DNA from: Cryptosporangium minutisporangium
GTDB taxonomy: Bacteria; Actinomycetota; Actinomycetes; Mycobacteriales; Cryptosporangiaceae
Assembly: GCF_039536245.1 (NCBI RefSeq)
Contig: NZ_BAAAYN010000064.1
Coordinates: 1-64,000 of the forward strand
DNA length: 64,000 nucleotides
Direction of reading: 5' to 3'
The position numbers were made by a program, and so were the translations under genes. Under the pieces are notes generated by a model. The model ran no database searches. It was not told where the DNA came from and saw nothing but the letters and a program-made list of their open reading frames with translations. Positions 49,827-57,382 of the stretch are shown one piece after another; position 1 is the first letter of the stretch; the number at the start of each line of letters is the position of its first letter.

Positions 49827-51665
49827 TCAGTGCACCCGGTTCCCGCAGTAACCGCAGAACTGCTGCCCCGGCTGGAGCGGCTGCCCACATTGGTCACAGC
49901 TGCCGGCGGCGTCACCGGTGGAGCCGGTGCCCTCGCCCTGGCGGGCGAGCACGCTGGCCGGTGCGCCCTCGGCACCGGGTGCGCCGCTCGACGAGTCACC
50001 GGCCACGACCGTGGCGCCCGACGGGTCGCTCTGCTGCCCCGGTAGGGGCGGGGGCGTCGACGGCGACAGCCGGAGGACGGTCTGCGCCTCGGAGTTCGGA
50101 TCGGCGTAGGGGACGCCCGACGACGGCGCACCGTACGGAGTCTCGCTGTAGCTCGGCACCCCCGGGTAGGGGTTCTGAGCCGGGTAGGCGCCACCGGAGA
50201 CACGCGGGTCGACCCAGCCGGGCGGTGCCGACGTCGGCCAGCCGGCGGGCGGCGCGCTGGCCGGCGACCCGACGGCCCCGGGATACGGCGCGCCCAGCGG
50301 CACCTGGACGCCTGGCTGGCCGTAGCCGGGCATCAGGTTGGGGTCGATCGGCGGTGCGCCGGCCCCGGAGCCACCCTTGCCGCCGCGTCCCCGCAGCAGC
50401 ACGGCACCGAGTAGCAGTACCAGCACGAGGATCGCGCCGAGACCGCCCCAGAGCAGGATGTTGCCGGGGCCGTCGGACTCGCCGGAGCTCTGCTCGTCGC
50501 TGCCGAAGCCGGAGGTGTCGGTGGCGCCGTCGGTGCCCTTGTCGGCCGACGTTCCCTGACGCTGCTTGGCGATCGCGAGCTTCTCCGTGGCCAGCAGGTG
50601 GCCCGGGTAGAGCTTGAGCACCTGCGTCAGGTTCGGCACCGCCGCGCTGTAGAGGCCGTTGTTGTAGTTGTGCAGGGCGTTCTCGTACGTGAGGTCGGTG
50701 GGGCCGCGCTCGGCCTTCACGTCCACGGCGGCCAGCGCCTCGGTGACCTGCTCCGGCCCGACCAGCTTGATGTCGTTGCCAGACGGACTGAGGAAGCCGA
50801 CGACCTGCCCCTTCTCGGAGACGACCGGACCGCCGAGCAGGCCGGCGGGCAGCCCGCGCTTGAGCTCGGCCAGGTAGTCGTCGTTGGGCCGGACGACGCC
50901 ACTGCCCTTCTTGGTGAAGTGCACCTGGATCGGCTTGAGCGACTTCTCGTCCGTCGGCGTGTTCATGAAGCCGAGGGTGCTGACCGCTTCCACGTTGTCC
51001 GACGAGGTGCCGAGCACCACCGACGGCATGCTGCTCGCGCCGATCTTCAGCACCGCCACGTCGGACTTCTGGCCGCCGGTCGGGTACACGACCTGGGCAG
51101 GCAGGTCGCCGAACTGCTTCTGGTCGGCGACGTACGGCTGCACGGTGACCACGGCCTGCGTGAAGATCACGCAGCCGCCGCTCTCGTCGGTGGTGTTGCC
51201 CTGGTAGCAGCGCTGCAGCCGCTTGCTGACGACGTCGCCGGTGTTCGCCGAGGGCTTGGCCTTGCTGTACGGATCGGCCGGCATCGGGGCGCCGTCGCCG
51301 TAGCGCTCGTTGAAGATCTTGTTCACCGCGAAGATCGCGGCCCGGTTGAGGTCGACGCCGGTCACGGCGGGTGACGTGACGATCGTGCCGCTCGGGTTGA
51401 CCACGAAGCCGCTGCCGGTACCCAGCATCGGCTGGTAGGAGCGCTGCACGAGCGAGATGTCGTTACCGGACGGCCCTTGGAAGTTGTGCTCGATCAGCGA
51501 GATGCTGACCTTGCCGTAGGTCATGATCCGAACCACGGCCGGAGAGATCAGCTCGACCGGCGTCGGGTGCTTGTGGGCCTGGGCCGGGGTGGCGATACCG
51601 AGCGTGAGGGCCGAGACGCAAACAGCAAGAACCGCTGCGGTCAGCCGGAGACGAGGCAGACGCAT
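49827..51665 (-). CDS. Trypsin-fold pseudoprotease, membrane-anchored, with C-terminal zinc ribbon
   Basis: The protein has 612 residues. A signal peptide (MRLPRLRLTAAVLAVCVSAL, cleavage after AQA near 31) is followed by an extracellular trypsin-like domain (35-320) with GTGSGFVVNPSGTIVTSPAV and SDVAVLKIG. The His expected in the TAAHV-like position is absent, and the GNSGGPVV motif reads GLLGGPVV, so the catalytic Ser is Leu. A short TPR-like segment (YENALHNYNNGLYSAAVPNL), a membrane helix (ILLWGGLGAILVLVLLLGAV), a Pro-rich cytosolic tail and a zinc ribbon (SCDQCGQPLQPGQQFCGYCG) follow. ATG 51665 has GGAGG upstream. It is the first gene of the five-gene operon and probably a ligand sensor. 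Confidence 0.85.
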   Translation of the reverse strand: MRLPRLRLTAAVLAVCVSALTLGIATPAQAHKHPTPVELISPAVVRIMTYGKVSISLIEHNFQGPSGNDISLVQRSYQPMLGTGSGFVVNPSGTIVTSPAVTGVDLNRAAIFAVNKIFNERYGDGAPMPADPYSKAKPSANTGDVVSKRLQRCYQGNTTDESGGCVIFTQAVVTVQPYVADQKQFGDLPAQVVYPTGGQKSDVAVLKIGASSMPSVVLGTSSDNVEAVSTLGFMNTPTDEKSLKPIQVHFTKKGSGVVRPNDDYLAELKRGLPAGLLGGPVVSEKGQVVGFLSPSGNDIKLVGPEQVTEALAAVDVKAERGPTDLTYENALHNYNNGLYSAAVPNLTQVLKLYPGHLLATEKLAIAKQRQGTSADKGTDGATDTSGFGSDEQSSGESDGPGNILLWGGLGAILVLVLLLGAVLLRGRGGKGGSGAGAPPIDPNLMPGYGQPGVQVPLGAPYPGAVGSPASAPPAGWPTSAPPGWVDPRVSGGAYPAQNPYPGVPSYSETPYGAPSSGVPYADPNSEAQTVLRLSPSTPPPLPGQQSDPSGATVVAGDSSSGAPGAEGAPASVLARQGEGTGSTGDAAGSCDQCGQPLQPGQQFCGYCGNRVH

Positions 51666-51873
51666 GAGGAGTTCCTCCACTCGGAGGTGTGACGATGAGC
51701 GTCGATGTTCGGCGGTAGCCGGCGCCTGTGACTGGACCATGAATCCGGAGAAAGTTATCACGCGGTCCAGGTCGGCGTAACCGGACAAGTGGCCGGTCCA
51801 GGGGGTGGAGTCAGAACCCCGACACTGTCCCCGTGGACCGGCTGAGCTGCACTGTCGCATTGCGAGGGTGAGG

Positions 51874-52023
51874 TCAGAGCGCGGTGCGCGCGGCCGGCGC
51901 CGGTAGGTCTACCTGGCCGGGCCCTGGACGACCGACGCACCCACCCGGCGCGGGCCGCGCCGACGCGTCGAACCGGTCGCAGGGGCAGCGCCGGTCGGTG
52001 CTGGTGTCCAGAGAGATGTTCAT
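51874..52023 (-). CDS. Possible small Cys-containing protein (49 aa)
   Basis: ATG 52023 is preceded by GGAGGACC at good spacing, and the 49 codons have about 86 percent G/C at third positions. The product begins MNISLDTSTDRRCPCDRFDA, contains a CPC motif and a third Cys, and ends in a Pro/Ala-rich tail. I do not recognise it. It lies just upstream of and codirectional with the pseudoprotease operon. It may be a small peptide or an artefact of GC-rich sequence. Confidence 0.35.
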   Translation of the reverse strand: MNISLDTSTDRRCPCDRFDASARPAPGGCVGRPGPGQVDLPAPAARTAL

Positions 52024-52281
52024 GGCCCGGTCCTCCGCGAATGTCGTCGGCTAGTTCGCTTCAGATTGCTGGCACGGCCCCGAACCGGCGATCGTGGCGG
52101 CGACGTCCGGAACGTTCGCTCGCCAACAGTGCCGTCGTTTCGACGGTCGGCCGAAGGTTGACCGGGCGGGGCGCGGATTTGTCTGTCCGGTCGGGGCGGA
52201 GTCCGCCGTTCGGTGGGTCACCCGGAGGGCGTCACCGGCGCGCGCGTCGGGCCGCTCCACGGCGTGCAGGGACACTGCTGG

Positions 52282-52287
52282 CAGACT
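52282..52287 (+). promoter_or_regulatory. Candidate -10 (CAGACT) for GntR gene
   Basis: CAGACT lies seven bases before GTG 52295, with no SD. The same hexamer precedes GTG 17154 by six bases. Fits a leaderless transcript. Confidence 0.35.
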
Positions 52288-52294
52288 CAACGGG

Positions 52295-52960
52295 GTGGAG
52301 AACGTCGCCGCGCCCTCCGACACGGGCGCGCTGGAAACCCCGAGCCTGGTCGACCTGGCGGTCGCGAGGCTGCGTGCGGACATCCTGAGCGGCGGTACGG
52401 AACCGGGCGAAAGGCTCGTCGAGGAGCAACTCACTCGGCGCTTCGGGATCAGCCGCGCGCCCCTGCGGGAGGCGCTCCGGCTGCTCGCGCAGCAAGGCCT
52501 GGTCGACCACTTCCCGCGCCGGGGGGCTCGGGTGGCGACGCTGACCGACGCCGACCTGCAGCAGCTCTACGGGGTGCGGGATCTGCTGGAGCGGTACGCC
52601 GTCGAGCAGGCGTTCCCGATCGACGATCCGCGGCGGCTCGTCGCGCTGCACGCCGAGTTGGACGCGATGCGAGCCGCCGACGAAGTCGGTGACCGGTTCG
52701 CGATGGCGGAGGCGCACCGGCGGTTCCACGTCGCGCTGGTGGCGCTGGCGAGCAATCGCCAGCTGGCGTGGGTGCACGAGTCGGTGCTGGTGAAGACGCA
52801 GCTCTACATGGCGATCAACCTGCGGCGCGAGGCCGATACCGGACACGGCACCCACAACGTCCTGCGGCACCAACGTCTGTACGACGCGGTCGCCGGCCGC
52901 GACCCGGAGACCGTGCTGTCGGAGCTGGCCGCGCACGGCGCCCGCCAGTACATCAGCTAG
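52295..52960 (+). CDS. GntR-family regulator, FadR/FCD type
   Basis: The protein has 221 residues. The winged HTH shows LRADILSGGTEPGERLVEEQ and RFGISRAPLREALRLLAQQG. The all-helical FCD effector domain follows, with VRDLLERYAVEQAF, the metal-binding His in EAHRRFHVALV and a later His (LRHQRLYDAV). Proteins of this type sense small carboxylates or ureides through a bound metal. It is upstream of, and likely regulates, the hydrolase/permease operon. GTG 52295 is supported by the domain start and the CAGACT -10. Confidence 0.92.
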   Translation: MENVAAPSDTGALETPSLVDLAVARLRADILSGGTEPGERLVEEQLTRRFGISRAPLREALRLLAQQGLVDHFPRRGARVATLTDADLQQLYGVRDLLERYAVEQAFPIDDPRRLVALHAELDAMRAADEVGDRFAMAEAHRRFHVALVALASNRQLAWVHESVLVKTQLYMAINLRREADTGHGTHNVLRHQRLYDAVAGRDPETVLSELAAHGARQYIS

Positions 52961-52980
52961 CTGGCGCCCGGCTGCGCTCC

Positions 52981-53060
52981 GGCGCCTTCGCGCTCATTTA
53001 CGTCGAATTGGCCTTCAGGGCGCTCGTGGAGACGGATTTGGCGTAAATGAGCGCGGCGCC
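52981..53060. terminator. Long imperfect hairpin after the GntR gene
   Basis: GGCGCC plus GCGCTCATTTACG pairs with its exact complement, with only a three-base bulge, over a loop of about 40 bases. It separates the regulator from the downstream operon. No U-tract. Confidence 0.45.
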
Positions 53061-53149
53061 ACGCGGTCGAGGTGGCGCGGCCGGTAGGGATCTCTGTCAT
53101 CGAGACGTAACACAGCTGAGCGTCGTCGGTAAAAGTTCGCTCGACAATC

Positions 53150-53163
53150 GACTGTATGCAATC
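53150..53163. promoter_or_regulatory. Candidate GntR operator
   Basis: GACTGTATGCAATC is an imperfect palindrome centred on ATG/CAT-like AT-rich sequence within otherwise GC-rich DNA. It resembles FadR-type sites and is located between the regulator gene and the first hydrolase. The assignment is inference. Confidence 0.35.
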
Positions 53164-53322
53164 CGACGAGCAGCGGCCCCAGATGCTGCGCCACGGTCCC
53201 GCGTGGCGGCCGGAGCCGACAACCGACCGTGGGTCTCGCTGGGCGCCCGCCGTTCGGTCGCTTGCCGGGCAGGCCGATCGCCCCGACCGCCGCGGTGGAC
53301 CGCGCGCTGGAGAGGAAGAGTC

Positions 53323-54069
53323 ATGGGAACACCCGGGCCGGCCCGCATCGGGCCCGTTCGCGCAGAGCCCTACTCGTGGCCGTACGACGGCGCGGTACCG
53401 GTCGACCGCGCCGCGCTGATCTGTATCGACTGGCAGACCGACTTCTGCGGCCCCGGCGGCTACGTCGAGACCATGGGCTACGACATCACCCTGACCCGGG
53501 CCGGCCTACCCGCCACCGCGCGGCTGCTCGCCCACGCCCGGGCGCTAGGGATGCTGGTCATCCACACCAGAGAGGGGCACGACGCGGAACTCTCCGACCT
53601 CCCGCCGAACAAGCGCTGGCGGTCGGCGCGGATAGGCGCGGAGATCGGCGCGCCGGGCCCCTGCGGGCGGATCCTCGTCAAGGGCGAGCCGGGCTGGGAG
53701 ATCGTCCCGGAGGTCGCGCCGGTCGCGGGTGAAGTAGTGATCGACAAACCGGGCAAGGGTGCGTTCTACGCCACGAACCTCGATCTGGTGTTGCGGACGC
53801 ACGGCATCACGCACCTCGTCCTCACCGGCATCACCACCGACGTCTGCGTGCACACCACGATGCGCGAGGCCAACGACCGTGGCTACGAGTGCGTGATCCT
53901 CTCCGACTGCACCGGCGCCACCGATCCCGGCAACCACGCCGCGGCGCTGCACATGGTGACGATGCAGGGCGGCGTCTTCGGCTGCGTCAGCACGTCCGGC
54001 GACGTCATCGCGGCCACCTCGATCCCGGTCGCCGCCGCAGCTCCCGAGCCCGTTCCCGCACCTCACTGA
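53323..54069 (+). CDS. Cysteine hydrolase, biuret-hydrolase-like
   Basis: The protein has 248 residues of the isochorismatase-like fold. The triad is present as Asp36 ([15 protein letters not shown]), Lys142 ([14 protein letters not shown]) and Cys175 ([20 protein letters not shown]), and Gln215 ([10 protein letters not shown]) is also there. From memory these are exactly the numbered residues of Rhizobium BiuH, in which Gln215 contacts biuret. The likely reaction is amide hydrolysis of biuret or a close ureide, giving allophanate and ammonia. ATG 53323 follows GAGAGGAAGAG. A paralogue follows 34 bases later. Confidence 0.85.
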   Translation: MGTPGPARIGPVRAEPYSWPYDGAVPVDRAALICIDWQTDFCGPGGYVETMGYDITLTRAGLPATARLLAHARALGMLVIHTREGHDAELSDLPPNKRWRSARIGAEIGAPGPCGRILVKGEPGWEIVPEVAPVAGEVVIDKPGKGAFYATNLDLVLRTHGITHLVLTGITTDVCVHTTMREANDRGYECVILSDCTGATDPGNHAAALHMVTMQGGVFGCVSTSGDVIAATSIPVAAAAPEPVPAPH

Positions 54070-54103
54070 CCGGACGCCAACCCCGTCGGAAGGCGATACG
54101 CCG

Positions 54104-54826
54104 ATGACAGTCCTGTCCGTCGATGCCCGCCCGTACCCGTTCACGTTCGACCCGGCGACGACCGCGCTCGTCGTCATCGACATGCAGCGCGACTTCATGG
54201 AGCCCGGCGGCTTCGGGGAGACGCTCGGCAACGACGTCAGCCTGCTCCGGTCGACGATCGAGCCGACCGCCGCGACCCTGACGGCGTTCCGCGCCGCCGG
54301 GATGACGATCGTCCATACTCGCGAAGGCCACCGGCCCGACCTCTCCGACCTGCCGGACGCCAAGCGGAACCGCGGCAACCCCACGCTCCGGATCGGCGAC
54401 GAGGGGCCCAGGGGGCGCATCCTCGTCGTCGGCGAAGAGGGCCAGGACATCGTCGACGAACTCCGGCCGCTGCCGGGCGAGGCGGTCGTCGACAAACCCG
54501 GCAAGGGAGCGTTCTACGCCACCGAGTTCGGTGACCTGTTGCAGCGCGCCGGGATCACCAGCCTGGTCGTGGCCGGGGTGACCACCGAGGTGTGCGTGCA
54601 CACCACGGTCCGCGAGGCCAACGACCGCGGGTACGAGTGCCTGGTGCTCTCCGACTGCGTCGGCTCGTACTTCCCGGAGTTCCACCGGATCGCGCTGGAG
54701 ATGATCGCCGCCCAGGGCGGCATCTTCGGCTGGGTCACACCCTCATCGACAGTGCTCGACGCGCTGGCCGCGTCGGCCGGCGAGGGGTCACCCACCACCT
54801 CAGTCCTCAGCCAGAGCGCGTCGTAA
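54104..54826 (+). CDS. Second isochorismatase-like cysteine hydrolase
   Basis: The protein has 240 residues, a paralogue of the upstream gene. The triad lies in [17 protein letters not shown] (Asp), [16 protein letters not shown] (Lys) and [20 protein letters not shown] (Cys), and AAQGGIFGW keeps the Gln. It differs in the lid region ([20 protein letters not shown]), so it probably acts on a related but different amide. ATG 54104 has GGAAGGCG upstream. The permease gene starts 10 bases after its stop. Confidence 0.87.
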   Translation: MTVLSVDARPYPFTFDPATTALVVIDMQRDFMEPGGFGETLGNDVSLLRSTIEPTAATLTAFRAAGMTIVHTREGHRPDLSDLPDAKRNRGNPTLRIGDEGPRGRILVVGEEGQDIVDELRPLPGEAVVDKPGKGAFYATEFGDLLQRAGITSLVVAGVTTEVCVHTTVREANDRGYECLVLSDCVGSYFPEFHRIALEMIAAQGGIFGWVTPSSTVLDALAASAGEGSPTTSVLSQSAS

Positions 54827-54836
54827 GGGGAGTCCG

Positions 54837-56549
54837 ATGGTCAAGCTGAGCCTGCCCGGCAGATCCGGAACGAGCACACTTCCGCTCTGGGTCCGTGGCG
54901 ACACCAACGCGTTCTTCGGCCTGGGCATCAACGTCCTGGTCAACGTGTTGACGCTGTCCGGTCTGTGTCTGTTCGTCGTGCACATCCCGAAGGACGACGT
55001 CTTCGGCTCGATCCTGCCGGCGCTGGGCATCGCGCTCGTCGTCGGCAACGCCTACTACACCTACCTCGCGCGGAAGCTGGCGGCGCGGGAGAACCGCAGC
55101 GACGTCACCGCGATGCCGTACGGGCCGAGCGTCCCGCACATGTTCATCGTGGTGTTCCTGATCATGCTGCCGATCTACCTGGAGACGAAAGACCCGCTCC
55201 AGGCCTGGCAAGCCGGTCTGGCCTGGGCCTTCATCATCGGCGTCATCGTGCTGATCGGAGCGTTCGTCGGTCCGTACATCCGGCGGTGGACGCCCCGGGC
55301 CGCGATGCTCGGCACGCTCGCGGGTATCTCGATCACGTTCATCTCGATGCGGCCGGCCGGGCAGATGTGGGCCCAGGCCTGGATCGCGCTGCCCGTGTTC
55401 GCGCTGCTGCTCGTCGGGCTGTTCACCGACCTCAAGCTGCCGGGGAACATCCCGATCGGGCTGGCGGCGCTGGTGCTCGGTACCGCGATCGGCTGGATCG
55501 GCGGCGCGATGTCCGTCCCGGACGTGAGCGCCGCAGCCGAGGACATCGCGTTCGCGGTCCCGAACTTCCACTTCGGTGAGCTGTTCGACGGGCTGAGAGA
55601 GGTCGGGCCACTTCTGGCTACGGCGATCCCGCTCGGCGTCTACAACTTCACCGAGGGCATGACGAACGTCGAGAGCGCGGCCACCGCCGGCGACAACTAC
55701 AACCTGCGCAGCATCCTGCTGGCCGATGGTGCCGGTGCGGTGATCGGCGCCGCGCTCGGCTCCCCGTTCCCGCCGGCGGTCTACGTCGGGCACCCGGGGT
55801 GGAAAGCGGCCGGTGGCCGGGCCGGCTACTCGTTGGCGGCCGGCGTCGTCATCGCGATCCTCTGTTTCCTGGGTATGTTCTCGCTGCTCGGCGCCGTGCT
55901 GCCGACCGCGGCGATCGTTCCGATCCTGCTCTACATCGGTCTGCTGATCGGTGCTCAAGCCTTCCAAGCGACGCCACGCGCGCATGCGGCGGCGGTGGTC
56001 GCGGCGCTGATCCCGAACATCGCGTCCTGGGCCACGGGGCAGATGGACAACGCGCTCGCCGCAGCTGGTACGACCGCGGCGGCCGTCGGGGAGGACGCGC
56101 TGGCGAACGCCGGGGTCGTCTACGGCGGTCTGACCACGCTCGGGCAGGGTGCGGTGCTGGCCGGCATGGTGCTCGGAGCGCTGGTCGTCTTCCTGATCGA
56201 CAAGAAGTTCATCAGGGCCACGGTGGTGGCCGTGGTCGGCGCGGTGCTCTCGTTCGTCGGGCTGATCCACGCGCCGGAGGTCGGCTGGAACATGAACGGG
56301 CAGGTGGCGCTCGGCTACCTGTTCGTCGCGGTGGTCTGCGCGGCGTTCGCGGCGAGCCGGCCGGCGCCCCGGGTACCGGACGCCGAGGAGATCGCGCTCG
56401 ACCGCCTGCACGGTGGCGGGGCGGCCGTCCAGCCGGGCGAGGAGCCGGCTGGAACGCTCGTCCCCGCCGCTGATGTGATGCCCGCGCCCCGGACGGTGCC
56501 CGCCGACGAGAAGCTCGCCGACGAGAAGGTCACGACCGCCGAGAAGTGA
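54837..56549 (+). CDS. NCS2-type nucleobase/ureide permease
   Basis: The protein has 570 residues with about 13 membrane helices. The opening PLWVRGDTNAFFGLGINVLV, AMPYGPSVPHMFIVVFLI, IPLGVYNFTEGMTNVESAAT and the half-helix GSPFPPAVYVGHPGWKAAGG agree with xanthine/uracil/AzgA-like permeases. A charged C-terminal tail of about 60 residues is extra. By position it imports the substrate of the two hydrolases, perhaps a small ureide or triazine-like nucleobase analogue. ATG 54837 follows AAGGGGAG. Confidence 0.88.
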   Translation: MVKLSLPGRSGTSTLPLWVRGDTNAFFGLGINVLVNVLTLSGLCLFVVHIPKDDVFGSILPALGIALVVGNAYYTYLARKLAARENRSDVTAMPYGPSVPHMFIVVFLIMLPIYLETKDPLQAWQAGLAWAFIIGVIVLIGAFVGPYIRRWTPRAAMLGTLAGISITFISMRPAGQMWAQAWIALPVFALLLVGLFTDLKLPGNIPIGLAALVLGTAIGWIGGAMSVPDVSAAAEDIAFAVPNFHFGELFDGLREVGPLLATAIPLGVYNFTEGMTNVESAATAGDNYNLRSILLADGAGAVIGAALGSPFPPAVYVGHPGWKAAGGRAGYSLAAGVVIAILCFLGMFSLLGAVLPTAAIVPILLYIGLLIGAQAFQATPRAHAAAVVAALIPNIASWATGQMDNALAAAGTTAAAVGEDALANAGVVYGGLTTLGQGAVLAGMVLGALVVFLIDKKFIRATVVAVVGAVLSFVGLIHAPEVGWNMNGQVALGYLFVAVVCAAFAASRPAPRVPDAEEIALDRLHGGGAAVQPGEEPAGTLVPAADVMPAPRTVPADEKLADEKVTTAEK

Positions 56550-56556
56550 GGTCCAC

Positions 56557-56588
56557 CGGCTCCGCCGCCCCGCTGGGCGGCGGAGCCG
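56557..56588. terminator. Hairpin between permease and AtzH-like gene
   Basis: A perfect 14-bp stem (CGGCTCCGCCGCCC) with a four-base loop lies between codirectional genes. It has no U-tract, so it may attenuate rather than end transcription, or stabilise the upstream message. Confidence 0.5.
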
Positions 56589-56606
56589 TCGCGTTCAGGA
56601 GGAAGA

Positions 56607-57020
56607 ATGCAGATCGACCGACCGGAGATCGTCGCCGAGGTCCGCGCGGCGTTCGCCTCCTATGAGGAGGCGCTGCGGCGCGACGATCGGGACGCGATCC
56701 TCGGCTGGTTCTGGGACGCCGCGGAGACGGTGCGGTTCGGCATCGCTGATCGGCAGAACGGTGCCGACGAGGTGCGCGCGTGGCGAGCGGAGCAGCCGCC
56801 GGTACCGGCCGGGCGGACGCTCGCCGACACACGCATCACCACGTTCGGCGCCGACTACGCGGTCGTGACCACGCTGTTCACCTACCCGTCCGGGGCGGCG
56901 ACCGGGCGTCAGTCGCAGACCTGGGTTCGGCTCCCGGTCGGCTGGCGTGTGGTCAGCGCGCACGTCAGCGAGGTAGCGAACGAGGCGGTGCAGTTAGGCT
57001 CGCCTTCATGGCTGTCGTGA
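56607..57020 (+). CDS. AtzH/HpxZ-like protein (DUF3225, NTF2-like fold)
   Basis: The protein has 137 residues. The sequence IDRPEIVAEVRAAFASYEEA, LGWFWDAAETVRFGIADRQN, RAWRAEQPPVP and WVRLPVGWRVVSAHVSE matches the AtzH-like family. AtzH acts with amidases in cyanurate degradation and HpxZ in oxalurate catabolism. Its presence beside biuret-hydrolase-like genes supports a ureide-nitrogen pathway. ATG 56607 follows AGGAGGAAG. Its end overlaps the start of the MhuD-like gene by 13 bases. Confidence 0.85.
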   Translation: MQIDRPEIVAEVRAAFASYEEALRRDDRDAILGWFWDAAETVRFGIADRQNGADEVRAWRAEQPPVPAGRTLADTRITTFGADYAVVTTLFTYPSGAATGRQSQTWVRLPVGWRVVSAHVSEVANEAVQLGSPSWLS

Positions 57021-57325
57021 AGATCAACGCGATCGAGGTTCCCGAGGGTGCAGGCCCCGAGCTGGAGAAGCGGTTCGCCGCCCGGCACGGTGCCGTCGAG
57101 GGCTCGCCGGGATTCCTCGGGTTCGAGCTGCTGCGCCCGGTGGCGGGGGAGACCCGCTACTTCGTCTACACCCGGTGGGAGAGCGAGGAGCACTTCCAGG
57201 CGTGGGTCAAGGGCCCGGCGATGGAGGCACACTCCGGCGAGCGCGCCCGCCCCGTCGCGTCGGGTTCCTCGCTGCTCGAGTTCGAGGTAATCCAGAGCGC
57301 CGACCCGAAGCCCGCCGACGCCTGA
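57008..57325 (+). CDS. mhuD: Haem-degrading monooxygenase, MhuD-like
   Basis: The protein has 105 residues with an antibiotic-biosynthesis-monooxygenase fold. It is strikingly close to M. tuberculosis MhuD as I recall it: VVKINAIEVPEGAGPELEKR, GSPGFLGFELLRPV, FQAWVKGPAMEAHSGERARP and SSLLEFEV. Key MhuD positions are kept with identical numbering: Asn7, Trp66 and the haem-ligand His75. It should cleave haem to release iron with a mycobilin-type product. Why it sits at the end of a ureide operon is unclear; the 13-base overlap implies coexpression. Confidence 0.9.
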   Translation: MAVVKINAIEVPEGAGPELEKRFAARHGAVEGSPGFLGFELLRPVAGETRYFVYTRWESEEHFQAWVKGPAMEAHSGERARPVASGSSLLEFEVIQSADPKPADA

Positions 57326-57327
57326 TC

Positions 57328-57382
57328 CTGAGGTTGTGTGCGTTCCGGCCGGTCAGAGGCTGCCGGAACGCACACACCTCAG
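57328..57382. terminator. 21-bp inverted repeat between convergent genes
   Basis: CTGAGGT-TGTGTGCGTTCCGGC pairs with its complement apart from a single bulged T, around a 12-base loop. It directly follows mhuD and overlaps the stop of the convergent synthetase. Bidirectional, no U-tract. Confidence 0.6.

Larger units (their letters stand above)
51666..52294. promoter_or_regulatory. Divergent intergenic region between signalling operon and GntR gene
   Basis: This is the leader region of the minus-strand signalling operon and the plus-strand GntR gene. A short minus-strand ORF with a good SD occupies 51874-52023. The stretch 51690-51780 is less GC-rich (AAAGTTATCACG) and could hold the operon promoter. 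No large gene or recognisable riboswitch is seen. Confidence 0.45.

Noticed and set aside
53047-53322. Extended N-terminus for the first cysteine hydrolase
   Set aside because: The extra residues are Arg-rich without homology; ATG 53323 has a good SD and gives active-site numbering equal to the characterised enzyme as I remember it.
54807-56411. 534-codon minus-strand open frame across the permease
   Set aside because: His/Arg/Asp-rich shadow of a membrane protein gene whose sense frame has clear helices.
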